DNA of 64,000 nucleotides from Paraflavitalea sp. CAU 1676 (GTDB taxonomy: Bacteria; Bacteroidota; Bacteroidia; Chitinophagales; Chitinophagaceae). This document shows, one piece after another, positions 52,850 through 63,006 of this stretch. Below the pieces are notes generated by a model. It made no database searches, had not been told where the DNA came from, and was given only the letters and a program-made list of their open reading frames with translations. Location: assembly GCF_029223285.1 (NCBI RefSeq), contig NZ_JARHUJ010000015.1, forward strand, positions 1 to 64,000, given 5' to 3'. The stretch's first letter is position 1. Each line of letters opens with the position of its first letter. The position numbers and the translations under genes are program-made.

Positions 52850-53785
52850 ATGCCTGCAAAGAATTTTCTACACCCGATCGACCTCACCCCGCCCGATCGC
52901 CTGGATACATTGGTGGAAAACCGGCGGGTCTATAATCTTCATAACTGCGAGTTCAACGTGTACGAAAGCTATCAGGCAGCCTACAGGGTTCCACTTAGGT
53001 TTAACGATCTAACTATCAGCAGCATGGTACGCGGTAAAAAGATCATGCACCTTTTTGGCGAGCCCGGTTTCGAATACCTCCCCGGCGAAACCACCATCAT
53101 CCCGGCCAATGAACCCATGACGATCGACTTTCCCGAGGCACAGTTCTCGGATCCTACGCAATGCATTGCGCTCACCGTCGACGGCACCTACATCAACCAG
53201 ATATTTCATTACCTCAATGAATACTACCAAAGCGATAAACATGAACAATTCGAATGGAAGCTGAAGTTCAATGAATACCACTTCGACAACGATAACGAGA
53301 TTTCTGCCATCATCAACAAGCTCATACGCATTTGCAGCAGCGACGATAAAACAAAGAACATATTTGCCGATCTCAGCCTGAAAGAACTGTTCATACGACT
53401 CATGCAAAGCCAGCGCCTTACCAAGGCGGCCGCCGATTGCGTGGACAATACTAACAGCAACCGTATGCAATATGTGCTTCATTATATCCAGGAGCACCTG
53501 CTCGAAAAAATAGCCATCGACGAGTTGAGCCGTAAAGCTTACCTCAGCCGCAACATGTTCTTTAAATGGTTTAAAGAACAGTTTGGCATCACCCCCCTCG
53601 AATACATTACCCGCGAACGCATCAGGCTGGCGCGCCAGTTACTGGCCGACAGGAAGAATACAGTCACCAGCGTAAGCCAGCAATGCGGCTTCACCGATGT
53701 TAATTATTTTATCCGCGCATTTAAGAAGTCGGAAGGCATCACGCCGAAGCATTGGCAATATACCAGTGTTGATGTAATTCGGTGA
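52850..53785 (+). CDS. AraC-family transcription regulator
   Basis: The 311-residue protein has an N-terminal sensing domain of cupin type (about 20-130, GFEYLPGETTIIPANEPMTI) and a C-terminal AraC/HTH_18 domain (about 205-305) with DELSRKAYLSRNMFFKWFKE and SVSQQCGFTDVNYFIRAFKK, the two helix-turn-helix motifs. The ligand is unknown; the N-terminal part resembles the AraC_N (PF06719-like) sensors. No obvious target in its neighbourhood; it converges with the large secreted-protein gene. Confidence 0.9.
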   Translation: MPAKNFLHPIDLTPPDRLDTLVENRRVYNLHNCEFNVYESYQAAYRVPLRFNDLTISSMVRGKKIMHLFGEPGFEYLPGETTIIPANEPMTIDFPEAQFSDPTQCIALTVDGTYINQIFHYLNEYYQSDKHEQFEWKLKFNEYHFDNDNEISAIINKLIRICSSDDKTKNIFADLSLKELFIRLMQSQRLTKAAADCVDNTNSNRMQYVLHYIQEHLLEKIAIDELSRKAYLSRNMFFKWFKEQFGITPLEYITRERIRLARQLLADRKNTVTSVSQQCGFTDVNYFIRAFKKSEGITPKHWQYTSVDVIR

Positions 53786-53821
53786 TTTACAACGAAGAAA
53801 CGAACGAGTGAATAAAAAAAT

Positions 53822-53855
53822 AAAAAGGCCATCCCGGTAAAGGGATGGCCTTTTT
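53822..53855. terminator. Bidirectional terminator
   Basis: AAAAAGGCCATCCC, GGTAAA, GGGATGGCCTTTTT: a 14-bp perfect stem with A and T runs, between two convergent genes. Confidence 0.88.
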
Positions 53856-53872
53856 AAGTTAAAAGATAAACG

Positions 53873-56800
53873 CTATTGTTTTATCAGTATCACTTGTTGC
53901 TGTTGACCCTGGTTGTTGTACTGCACAACATAAGTACCCTGCGCCAGGCCGCTAACGTCGGCCACGAGCGTGGTTCCCTGTGTACGCAATAGTTTCACCG
54001 GTTTTCCATCCATGGTCATGATCCGCACTATACCATTCGTTGCCAGACCGCTGATCGTAATGCGGCCTTGTGCAGGATTGGGGAACACCCGCATGGTGGC
54101 CTGATTACTTATCTCTACCCTTCTGATCATCGAGTGGGTAAAGGTTTCGTCCTGGTCAACCATCCGGAGTCGGTAATAATGAGGACCATCGGATAGGTCA
54201 TGATGCGTGAAACGATAGGTGTGCACGCCGGCAGCATTCATCGCCGTCACCGTACCCACGGCTGTAAAATGAGCACCATCTGCACTGTGTTCAACCACAA
54301 AATGTTTGGTATCCACTTCAGCTTCCGATCTCCATACCAGTTCGGCATCTTTTTGCCTGACCGATACGTTGAAAGAGATCAGTCTGATGGGTAGTGCACC
54401 ACTACCGCTTGCCACGGCGAAAGGCGAGAAGCTGGTGTAGCCAGTCTGCACTTTCCGGTAGCGGCCAATTGAATCGATGGCTGCCGTACCCTGATCGCCA
54501 AGGTCCCAGGTAGAGGTGTAGTGGGCAGCGCGCGACTGATCGCGGTCAAACAGGGGCTGTTCGTGTGTAGCATCCCAATAGAAGGTAACAGTGGCATTGC
54601 TGCCGCCGATTGTTCCTTCTTCGATCAGCCAGGTACGGTTTACAAAACCCTGCCTGATGGTATCGCCGCTGGTGCCCTGCTTCAATACGTAAGGCAATAC
54701 GCCTACTGAGTATTGATCCGGCACACCAGCATTCTGGATCTTGAGGAAATTGCTGCTGCCTTCTGTGGTTCCCACGGGGAATACCTTGTCGGCATCGTTG
54801 TTTGCGATGGTCAGTTTACCGGTACCGTTGGTCACCACGAAATGGTCGGCATCGAAGTTCTTCAATGTACCGTTGATCACCAGGTCATGATCACCCAACA
54901 CCAGTTTACCGCCAATCCAGCCCGGCAGTTGTCCGGGCAATCCGTTCTTCATATCGAGATCGCCTGCTACCGTGATGTTGTTATCAAGTGCTACCACAGC
55001 GCTATAGGTTTGCGTCGCGGTATTGTTGATGAGATCAAATTCCGCAGGCGATGCATTCACGATCTCGGCAATCACTGAGCCTTTCGCGTTACTGAACAGC
55101 ATCTTAACACTGGCCACTGTATTGGCACCGCCGGCCAGGCTTACCTCAACACTATCTATCGCTGTAACGGAACCGTTCTCGCTCAGGATCAGGAACCTTA
55201 CCCAGGCTGATCCATTTTGCGTTCCCTTGTTCCGGATCGCATAGGAGATCGTGACACTATCACCAGCTTTGAATCCACTCGGATTAAAGCTGATCGGATG
55301 CAGGCCATTGGCTGCCAGGTCCGGCGCCGCACCTACGATCAGTGTACGGGTGGCAACGTTGTTGTCTTCCCGTTCTTCATCGGCGGTATTGGCCGGGTCA
55401 ACTACGATCTTCATCACCTTTACGCCGGTAATGAGCGAAGAATAATTGGCAGTGGCTTCAACGGTGGTATCCTTGCCAGGCTGTAGCCCGTTGATCGCGA
55501 CATCGGCGCCGAGCTGGATATCATCCACCAGGAAGCGAAGCACATTGGCCTGCGAAGCCTTGCCGCCGGTGTTTTTAACCGTACCTACCAGCGTAATACT
55601 TTGGCCCGAAGCCGGGTTGAGGCTGCTGGGTGAAATGTATTGTGAAAGCACTTCGAGATCCTGCTTGCTGTCAACCACCCGGATATGGAAGGTGCCGGTA
55701 TTGTTGTTCTCAGCAGTCTCGCAGAATTGCCCGCTGGTATCGGCCTCTACCTGCACCACATAGTCGCCTGGTGTAGTAAAGGTATATTTGAAGCTGCCGG
55801 CAGCCCTGAACTGTTCACCTGCCTTTACGATCGGCAGTACTTCACCGCCAAGGCGAACGCCATTGAGCGTATACTTAACAGTAACATCTCTTACATCGCG
55901 GTTGCCATAATTCCGGACAGCCGGGAAGAACTGACCTTCCTTATGTACCCTTATCACGGCTGGGTTATTACCGGAACCTGTTTCATTACCGCGCTGGAAC
56001 GGAACGAGGTCGGTACCAATGCTTACAACATCAGCGTTATTGCTGTTGCTCGATTCATTCACCTCATTATCCACGTCGGCCACTGCGCGGACGGAAAACC
56101 CACATTCCTTTTCATCACTGGGAATCACATATGGATCGGACACAACCGTTATGGTTGCATTTTCCCCGAGACCAAGGATGGCCTTTTTAGTGCCCAACGC
56201 AACACCGCCAATGCTAAATCCAACTTTAAATGGACCAGCCTGACGTCCCTGGTTTTTGACCGTAGCGCTGAAGGTCACCGTTTCACCTTTGGGCATATAG
56301 GTGCTAGATGGCTTCAATGCCGTAATGAGCAGGTCCGTTTCCGGAACCACGATCATCGCATCCAGTACGTTGTTGGCCTCATCGGCTTCGGAAACCATGC
56401 CGTCTGCGTCGGTAACGATCCGCAGATAGTGCCTGCCAGGTGCCAGGTCGGCCTTGCTGTAACCGATGGCAACAGCGTTGCCTTTCATTACGCCAGGCAA
56501 TGAATGACTATGCAGCAGGATGAATGAACCACCGGGGATGGAGTCGTAGATATTGACGTTGTGTGCACCGGCATCCACGCAACGCAGGTTGGCGTTGTCG
56601 AAGCTGAAGCTGGTATGACCTGTTTGTTTGAAGTTCCGGAGGTCAAGATCCGATTCAGCAGCATCGGGTGTAAAGGTGGAACTACCTTCTACCGTGATCT
56701 TCTGCCAGCTTCCATGATAGGTTGGCGATGGAATCTGCCGGTACTCTACATAAGTATAAGTCAATACAGCCCGGATAGTTACCGGATCAGTGCTGTTAAG

Positions 56801-59719
56801 CGGAACAAACTCGTTGATGATACGCTCGTTGCCCGGCGCCCACGGGGCATCGGCACTACCGAATTCATAGAACAGCACGCCATTTTTGTACAAGCGGAGC
56901 GTATCGAACCGGATGTCATCGTTCGCTCGCCACATATTATTGATATCGCTTTCGCGGTATTTCAACTTAATGCCCAACTGCGCATTACCGCCCACTACTT
57001 TCGTGCAGGGGGAAGTATTGTACATGATCACGGCGCCGCCGTTATTGCGGGGCGGCAGACACTCGGTAGTACTGGAGCAGGGAATCGAAATGGCTTTGGT
57101 GAGCAACGAACTGGTGAACGTGAAGTCTGTTACACTTACGGTGTAAGTAAGACTACTGCCGCAAACCGTATTGGGCAGCAGGTAGCTGAAGTCGCCATTA
57201 GAGTTTGTTGTTGTCTTGATCTCCAATGTGCCCAGTTTGATGGTTACTTCCGCGCCGGCCACAGCGGTAGCTGTGCCCGTACCAAAATAAACGGCCTTGC
57301 CGCTGATCACCGTACTTACCTGCGGGCATGTTTGCAGTTTATGCGAGGCAGATAGGGTAATGCCGCCTGGCAGAGCAGGAGCACCTACCGTGATCGGCCG
57401 GATGGCATAGTTGTTCAGGATATTGACATCGCCTAGTGTATTGGCGCTGTCGACCCAAACCTTGATGGGGAAGAACCCATCGAACTCGAACTGAAGCGTT
57501 CTTGATACAGTAACATTCGAGTTGCCGTTGATCGTGGCAATGACCACACTGTCGATGGGCGTATTCTCACGGTAGAATTTCACTTTCACATCAGTTGCAG
57601 CATGCGCTGTACTGTTCGAGACGCGCGCTGTTACGGTAAAGGCTTCTCCCGGCCTTGGATTGCTCTTGCTGAACGTGATGTCATTCGCAAAGATGCGCAG
57701 GTCGGGTTGGTTATAGGTGACTACCGGACCAGTCTTAAAAGCAGAATTGCCTGTGTTGCCATTGGCATCTGCTGCAAAGAACTGATAGCCCATCGAATTG
57801 TTGACCGCCTCCTGGTTAAAGGAATATTCATAAGTAACACCGGCTGCATAATCTGTACCGGTGCCCGCTTTGGTCATGGCAAACGTGCCTTCGCCAAGGT
57901 CATCGAAGTCCTGGTCGCCATTGAGGTCGATGCCAACTTTGGGATAGCCAGCCTGCGGAGCCCTGTTATCGGCCGATTGGTAAACGATCTTATAGGTAAA
58001 CAATCCTGGTTGCCCTATGCCGGGATCAACACCGGTATTACCGCCATACGAACCACTAGTGACCCATTTCAACACGGGCGGCGTAGCTGGAGTGTATCCA
58101 TGGCCGCTTACCTGCGTTGTGGCAGGGGCAACCCCGGCAGTTGAAGTAGTGACCTTTAGTTCGGCGGTGTAAGCACCTACTCCCGTGGGTTTGAAGGATA
58201 CCGGGATCGTAAGCGTGTTGCGAGCGGTAATCACCGTATTGGCCGTAAACACTGCTTTGAAGGCGGGATCACCCAGCGTTACATTGGTCAGCGTAAGGGG
58301 CGCATCGCCGGTATTCCGGATGGTGAAGTTGAAGTTGCCGGTAGCATTGACAACAACATTGCCAAAGTCGTGGCCACCTGCCGGTTCGAGTGTCCAGCTG
58401 GGCACCAGCGTTCCTACATAGAAAGCTGAATCGTAGGTAATGCTCCAGCGACCTTCCTGATTGCGTGTGCGGATGTAAAGCCGGTGAAAGGCATCGCTCA
58501 ATCCTGCGGTGTTGACCACCACATTGATATTGCTGATATCCGTAGCAGGAGCGACAGGGATCGTGATCCCTTTACCCATACCGGGATCGGTATCGATGAA
58601 GTATTCGGCGGCAACGACGTTCTGTGCCGGTAAAGGAGCAGGTGTGTAATCCGGGTCTTCGCTTACACTAAACTCACGCACTTCCGTAATACTCCAATGC
58701 CCTTCGGTACTGCGTGTGCGCAGGTACAACCGGTGAATGCCCAACGCTAAACCATTAGTGGCAGCCTGAACATTGATAGTGTTAAGCTCAACATTCGGTG
58801 TAATAGGTATGGCTTGGCCTTTGCCGGCACCGGGGTCCGTATCGATAAAATACTCGGCAGCGACAACCGGTTTCGCTGCGGGTGGTGCTGTTGCATATTC
58901 CGGATCCAGGTTAACGACAAATTCCAGCATCCGGGTAATGCTCCACTTGCCTTCCTGGTTTTTAGTACGCAGGTAAACGCGGTGCGAGCCAACGCTCAGG
59001 GCACTGGTTTGCACATTGGTAGAAAGGTTAGAAAGGTCTGTACCCGGGGTAATGGGTATACTCGTTCCCAACCCGTGGCCGGGATCAATATCAAAGAAAT
59101 ATTCGGCAGCCACGATATTTTCCGGAGCCAACGGAATATTGGCATAAGGCGGATTGAAATCCACCGAAAATTCATGAATGATAACCTGGCTCCAGGAGCC
59201 ATCCGCATTTTGGGAGCGGATATGCAGGCGGTGGTTGCCGTTGGAAAGCCCATTGACATTGACGGGCACCGGAACGGTGCTGATGTCAACGCCGGGACTT
59301 ATCGCAATAGCTGTACCCTTTCCATATCCTGGGTCCGTATCGATGAAGTATTCGGCTGCGATAATTTGTTTAGGAGCAAGGGGAGTCGTAGTATAGAAAG
59401 GATCCTGATCGTACAGGAACTCTTTCAGGCTCACTAAGCTCCAGCTTCCCTCGGCATTCCGAACGCGGATATAGAGGCGGTGAATGCCGTTGCTCAATCC
59501 GTTCACATTGATAGAAACAGTGGTATTGCTGATATTGCCCGCGGGAGTAAGGGCCAAAGCTATTCCCTGTCCAAATCCAGGGTCGTTGTCGACGAAGTAT
59601 TCCGCCGCAACGATATTTTCCGGTAAGTTTCTTGACGGCGGGTAGGGAGGGGGATCATCCTGCGCAAAAGCCAATATGGCCATTGCCCACCCTATGAGCG
59701 TCATTACATATTTTTTCAT
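53873..59719 (-). CDS. Giant T9SS-secreted protein with EYFxDTDPG repeats and CARDB-like domains
   Basis: The 1948-residue protein has a signal peptide (MKKYVMTLIGWAMAILAFAQ), then five tandem repeats of about 82 residues (about 33-442), each with VAAEYFIDTDPGxGxG and GxHRLYIRTRNxEGxWS. An ASH/HYDIN-like domain (about 445-545) comes next, then several CARDB/Ig-like domains, a carboxypeptidase-like beta-sandwich, and a T9SS sorting domain (about 1875-1948, VFPNPAQGRITISGL). It is probably a surface adhesin or scaffold. The repeated DxDPGxG suggests calcium binding. It is 130 bp downstream of the beta-helix gene and probably in one operon with it. Confidence 0.88.
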   Translation of the reverse strand: MKKYVMTLIGWAMAILAFAQDDPPPYPPSRNLPENIVAAEYFVDNDPGFGQGIALALTPAGNISNTTVSINVNGLSNGIHRLYIRVRNAEGSWSLVSLKEFLYDQDPFYTTTPLAPKQIIAAEYFIDTDPGYGKGTAIAISPGVDISTVPVPVNVNGLSNGNHRLHIRSQNADGSWSQVIIHEFSVDFNPPYANIPLAPENIVAAEYFFDIDPGHGLGTSIPITPGTDLSNLSTNVQTSALSVGSHRVYLRTKNQEGKWSITRMLEFVVNLDPEYATAPPAAKPVVAAEYFIDTDPGAGKGQAIPITPNVELNTINVQAATNGLALGIHRLYLRTRSTEGHWSITEVREFSVSEDPDYTPAPLPAQNVVAAEYFIDTDPGMGKGITIPVAPATDISNINVVVNTAGLSDAFHRLYIRTRNQEGRWSITYDSAFYVGTLVPSWTLEPAGGHDFGNVVVNATGNFNFTIRNTGDAPLTLTNVTLGDPAFKAVFTANTVITARNTLTIPVSFKPTGVGAYTAELKVTTSTAGVAPATTQVSGHGYTPATPPVLKWVTSGSYGGNTGVDPGIGQPGLFTYKIVYQSADNRAPQAGYPKVGIDLNGDQDFDDLGEGTFAMTKAGTGTDYAAGVTYEYSFNQEAVNNSMGYQFFAADANGNTGNSAFKTGPVVTYNQPDLRIFANDITFSKSNPRPGEAFTVTARVSNSTAHAATDVKVKFYRENTPIDSVVIATINGNSNVTVSRTLQFEFDGFFPIKVWVDSANTLGDVNILNNYAIRPITVGAPALPGGITLSASHKLQTCPQVSTVISGKAVYFGTGTATAVAGAEVTIKLGTLEIKTTTNSNGDFSYLLPNTVCGSSLTYTVSVTDFTFTSSLLTKAISIPCSSTTECLPPRNNGGAVIMYNTSPCTKVVGGNAQLGIKLKYRESDINNMWRANDDIRFDTLRLYKNGVLFYEFGSADAPWAPGNERIINEFVPLNSTDPVTIRAVLTYTYVEYRQIPSPTYHGSWQKITVEGSSTFTPDAAESDLDLRNFKQTGHTSFSFDNANLRCVDAGAHNVNIYDSIPGGSFILLHSHSLPGVMKGNAVAIGYSKADLAPGRHYLRIVTDADGMVSEADEANNVLDAMIVVPETDLLITALKPSSTYMPKGETVTFSATVKNQGRQAGPFKVGFSIGGVALGTKKAILGLGENATITVVSDPYVIPSDEKECGFSVRAVADVDNEVNESSNSNNADVVSIGTDLVPFQRGNETGSGNNPAVIRVHKEGQFFPAVRNYGNRDVRDVTVKYTLNGVRLGGEVLPIVKAGEQFRAAGSFKYTFTTPGDYVVQVEADTSGQFCETAENNNTGTFHIRVVDSKQDLEVLSQYISPSSLNPASGQSITLVGTVKNTGGKASQANVLRFLVDDIQLGADVAINGLQPGKDTTVEATANYSSLITGVKVMKIVVDPANTADEEREDNNVATRTLIVGAAPDLAANGLHPISFNPSGFKAGDSVTISYAIRNKGTQNGSAWVRFLILSENGSVTAIDSVEVSLAGGANTVASVKMLFSNAKGSVIAEIVNASPAEFDLINNTATQTYSAVVALDNNITVAGDLDMKNGLPGQLPGWIGGKLVLGDHDLVINGTLKNFDADHFVVTNGTGKLTIANNDADKVFPVGTTEGSSNFLKIQNAGVPDQYSVGVLPYVLKQGTSGDTIRQGFVNRTWLIEEGTIGGSNATVTFYWDATHEQPLFDRDQSRAAHYTSTWDLGDQGTAAIDSIGRYRKVQTGYTSFSPFAVASGSGALPIRLISFNVSVRQKDAELVWRSEAEVDTKHFVVEHSADGAHFTAVGTVTAMNAAGVHTYRFTHHDLSDGPHYYRLRMVDQDETFTHSMIRRVEISNQATMRVFPNPAQGRITISGLATNGIVRIMTMDGKPVKLLRTQGTTLVADVSGLAQGTYVVQYNNQGQQQQVILIKQ
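58393..59623 (-). repeat. Five tandem coding repeats of about 246 bp
   Basis: This is the DNA for the five EYFxDTDPG repeats. The unit is about 82 codons. Copies are diverged but clearly related, so this is an old or constantly drifting tandem array inside the gene. Confidence 0.8.
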
Positions 59720-59849
59720 TGCTGATTATTTAGGCTGTTCGGTCAATCACATCAGTGCGGAAGTGCTTTAGCAGCACAACCATCTTTTGACAGCTAGTGG
59801 CAGTCGGTAACCAGGGTGGAATGTTACGCCTGCCGCTATCAGCATATAT

Positions 59850-60890
59850 TTAATTGTTGTTGCGGGTACTGAATGTCACGTTCATCGTAGGCGTGCCCGA
59901 CGGAATGGACGTGGGTGCAGTAAAAGTGTAGATCGTTGGAATATTGGGAATGCCAGACAGTACATAAGGATCCGTAGCTCCAAAGGCTCCACAATCTGGA
60001 TTTACAACACTGCCAATCGTTAAACCCTTGCCCTTGGCTGGAGAAGTAGCTTTCAATTTATACTTTCCATCAAAACTACCGGTGGCCTCATACACATCGG
60101 CCATAGCCACGCTTAGGATATTGTTGGTAGCTGTAGCTGGCAAAGTTTGAGCGATCTGGAAAATGTTGTTCTTGATCGTACAATCGGTCAAAATGCTCTG
60201 AGCGTTGGCGCCAACGATATTGTTAATGAAAAAGGACTTTACCAGTGTCAAGCTGTTCGTATTGCTGAAGCTATTGTTCCTGACAATATTGTTGGAGCCT
60301 GTGATGGCCGGAAGGTTGATATTGGAGGAATTGAAGATATTGTTTTCTATCAGAACATTGCTACCCGACGTATTGGCCTGCTGATTGATATTGGTGCTGT
60401 AAAAGTAGCATTTGCGGAATACGATATTGGTACTGGTTCCCGCATAGAAACCTACATACGTATTTGGAAAATAGACACGCTCTGCGGTAATATTGCTGGT
60501 ATTACTCAGGTAGAATGTACCATCAAATTGAACACCGATAAATTTACTGCCGCTGGCATCTGGTCCCAGTTGCAAACCGCCAATTTTCGCTTCTATGGTT
60601 GAGGTTTGCAGACCTGGGTTACCGGGAAACGAGGTATTGGCAGGGTCCAGCAGATAACCGGCGCCCACAACGATAAGCTTCTTAGCCAGGGTGAAACTGT
60701 TGGTCCAGTAAGTAGTGTTGCTGGGCTCCAGGTACAGCGTGTCGCCGGGTGACACCGTCGACGATAAAGCGGCTGCCTGGAAGGTGGTAAAGTCGGCCAC
60801 TACACCAGCATTGTTGTTCAATCTCCAGATCTTGGCCTGGGTCGATAAGCTCATTCCTGTTGCCAGGACAAATAAGGATAAATACTTCAT
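59850..60890 (-). CDS. Exported parallel beta-helix protein, function unknown
   Basis: The 346-residue protein has a signal peptide (MKYLSLFVLATGMSLSTQA) and a body of short Asn-rich repeats (SNITAERVYFPNTYVGFY, NVLIENNIFNSS, NNIVRNNSFSN, CTIKNNIFQ) typical of right-handed beta-helices such as pectate-lyase-like or adhesin proteins. No catalytic motif is recognisable and there is no T9SS domain. It is upstream of the giant secreted protein in the same direction (130-bp gap), so the two may work together at the cell surface. Confidence 0.78.
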   Translation of the reverse strand: MKYLSLFVLATGMSLSTQAKIWRLNNNAGVVADFTTFQAAALSSTVSPGDTLYLEPSNTTYWTNSFTLAKKLIVVGAGYLLDPANTSFPGNPGLQTSTIEAKIGGLQLGPDASGSKFIGVQFDGTFYLSNTSNITAERVYFPNTYVGFYAGTSTNIVFRKCYFYSTNINQQANTSGSNVLIENNIFNSSNINLPAITGSNNIVRNNSFSNTNSLTLVKSFFINNIVGANAQSILTDCTIKNNIFQIAQTLPATATNNILSVAMADVYEATGSFDGKYKLKATSPAKGKGLTIGSVVNPDCGAFGATDPYVLSGIPNIPTIYTFTAPTSIPSGTPTMNVTFSTRNNN

Positions 60891-61050
60891 ATATTTAAAT
60901 TTAGGCGGTAAAAGTATCCCGCCGCCGGTCTCCGCCTATCCCCGAAAAACAGGAGTTTTTCAGACCCGGAAAAATCATGGAAAACGGGGACCGGCGTGAA
61001 ACATAGAAGTTGTTTATTTGCCCATCCCTCAACCTGTATTACCTGTTCGT

Positions 61051-63006
61051 ATGCATAGAAGAATATTAATCATCATAATCGTATCGGTAGCAAGCCTTGC
61101 CGCCTGGTCGCAGTCTGCTAAAAGCGACAGCCTGTTGAAGCGGTTGCCTGGTGTTAAGGCCGACACCGCTAAAATTCTGTTACTCTGCGATATCGGTGAA
61201 TCGTACGAGAACAATGAACCGGCAACAGCCAAATATTATTTCAACCTGGCTGGTAAGCTAAGCCGGGAAATAAAATACAAATGGGGTGAGTATAAATACC
61301 TAAGCCTCTATGGCAATGTTTGTATGCTGCAGGGCAATTTCGATTCATCGCTCTATTACCAGGAAAAAGCGCTGGCGATGGCAGAGCTGATGAAAGATTC
61401 GCTCAGTATCGGCATATCGCTGTTCAATATCGGCATCAACTATCGTGAAAGGTCCGGCTTTGAGAAATCTATAGAGTATTGCCTCAAGGGCCTTACCATC
61501 ATTGATAAGCTGGGCAATCCACTAATTGAAGCACAGGTCAATGATGCGCTGCAGGTATTATATTACCGCCGGGCTCAATACCAAAAGGCAATCGGTTATG
61601 GAGAAAAAGCGGTGGCGCTGGCGCGTAAACTGGAGCAGAAAGAACTACTGGCTAAATTCCTGATCAACCTATCGCTCAGCTATCAAATTACCAATCAATG
61701 GAGGCAGGGTGTGGTTGCTCTCGAAGAAGCGCTGCGTATTGGAAAAGCAGTTGGTGATGTGCGGGTCATTTCAGTGGTACAACAAAACCTGGCAGCAGTA
61801 GCCTTGCAGGCGCGCAATTGGCCGCTGGCGATGCAATATGCACAGGAAAGCCTGGTCCTGTATCGTCGCCTGGGCGCCACCGACGGAGAAACCACAGCGC
61901 TTCGCAGCCTGGCTACCTTCTCTTTGCAGCAAGGAAAACTAGCACAGGCTAAAACCTATGCCCACCAGGCACTTGCGCTGAGTCAAACATGGCAGTATAA
62001 GCTGGAGGAAGCAACGATCTATCGCCTCCTCTCCAGTATAGCTTATGCCGAAAAAGAATTTGAACAGGGCCTGCAGTTCGACGATAGTATGAGTACCAAG
62101 CTGGAGGTCATGATACGTGAAGTTTCCTCCCAACAATCGTCCGAACTGGAAAAGAAATACGAAACCGAGAAGAAGGAAATCCGCATAAAGCAACTGGAAG
62201 CGGACCAGGCATTACAGAAACTCCGCATTCGCCAAAAGAATATTATTAATTACATACTCATTGGCAGCGCAGTATCGCTATTGTTCATCGCCCTGTTGGT
62301 GTGGCGCAACTATCGTCAGAAACAAGCCCTGCAACAAAAACGCATCAACGAATTGCAGACCGAGAAACAACTGGCTGCCACCGAAGCGGTATTGCAGGGA
62401 GAGGAACAGGAGCGTACCCGCCTCGCCAAAGACCTGCACGATGGTCTGGGGGGCATGTTATCCGGAATCAAATCGTCGTTTAGTACATTGAAAGGCAATC
62501 TCCTCATGGACCAGGAGAACCTGCGCTCCTTCGAGCGGGGAATTGACCTGCTCGATAGTTCTATCAGTGAAATGAGAAGAGTGGCCCATAACCTGATGCC
62601 GGAGGCCCTGGTGAAATTCGGGCTCGATACAGCCCTCCGCGATTTTTGCAGTGATATCCGCCAGTCGGTCAGCATCAAACTACAATACCAGTCCAGCGGC
62701 ATGGAAAATGCCGTGATATCGTCCAATACCGCCATCGTCATTTACCGCATCGTGCAGGAACTGATAAACAATACCCTGAAACATGCCGGCGCCAATACTG
62801 CCCTCGTACAATTGATCAAAAATGAATCGGGAATAACGATCACGGTGGAGGATGACGGCAAGGGCCTGGACAAAGCCCGCTTACAACAACCAAGGGGCAT
62901 CGGCTGGAGCAATATACAAAGCCGGATAGAATATATTAACGGGACAATGGACATTCAATCGGCTCCCGGCAAAGGAACATCCATCTTAATAGAATTACCG
63001 GTATGA
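61051..63006 (+). CDS. TPR-containing sensor histidine kinase, NarX/DesK type
   Basis: The 651-residue protein from ATG 61051 has a signal peptide (MHRRILIIIIVSVASLAAWS), a periplasmic TPR array (about 40-345, 5-7 units), a coiled coil (about 360-395), one membrane helix (about 400-420), a second coiled coil, HisKA_3 with His463 (RLAKDLHDGLGGMLS) and a HATPase_c domain (DDGKGL, GIGWSNIQSRIEY). It lies divergent from the beta-helix/giant-protein pair and overlaps its response regulator by 4 bp, so it is a complete two-component system. The TPRs probably bind a protein or peptide signal. Confidence 0.94.
   Translation: MHRRILIIIIVSVASLAAWSQSAKSDSLLKRLPGVKADTAKILLLCDIGESYENNEPATAKYYFNLAGKLSREIKYKWGEYKYLSLYGNVCMLQGNFDSSLYYQEKALAMAELMKDSLSIGISLFNIGINYRERSGFEKSIEYCLKGLTIIDKLGNPLIEAQVNDALQVLYYRRAQYQKAIGYGEKAVALARKLEQKELLAKFLINLSLSYQITNQWRQGVVALEEALRIGKAVGDVRVISVVQQNLAAVALQARNWPLAMQYAQESLVLYRRLGATDGETTALRSLATFSLQQGKLAQAKTYAHQALALSQTWQYKLEEATIYRLLSSIAYAEKEFEQGLQFDDSMSTKLEVMIREVSSQQSSELEKKYETEKKEIRIKQLEADQALQKLRIRQKNIINYILIGSAVSLLFIALLVWRNYRQKQALQQKRINELQTEKQLAATEAVLQGEEQERTRLAKDLHDGLGGMLSGIKSSFSTLKGNLLMDQENLRSFERGIDLLDSSISEMRRVAHNLMPEALVKFGLDTALRDFCSDIRQSVSIKLQYQSSGMENAVISSNTAIVIYRIVQELINNTLKHAGANTALVQLIKNESGITITVEDDGKGLDKARLQQPRGIGWSNIQSRIEYINGTMDIQSAPGKGTSILIELPV

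Noticed and set aside
55685-56503. 272-residue plus-strand frame inside the giant secreted-protein gene
   Set aside because: Shadow of the large gene; no start context or domain.
58393-59623. Regularly spaced repeats as a possible CRISPR
   Set aside because: The unit is about 246 bp, in frame and diverged; it is a protein repeat.
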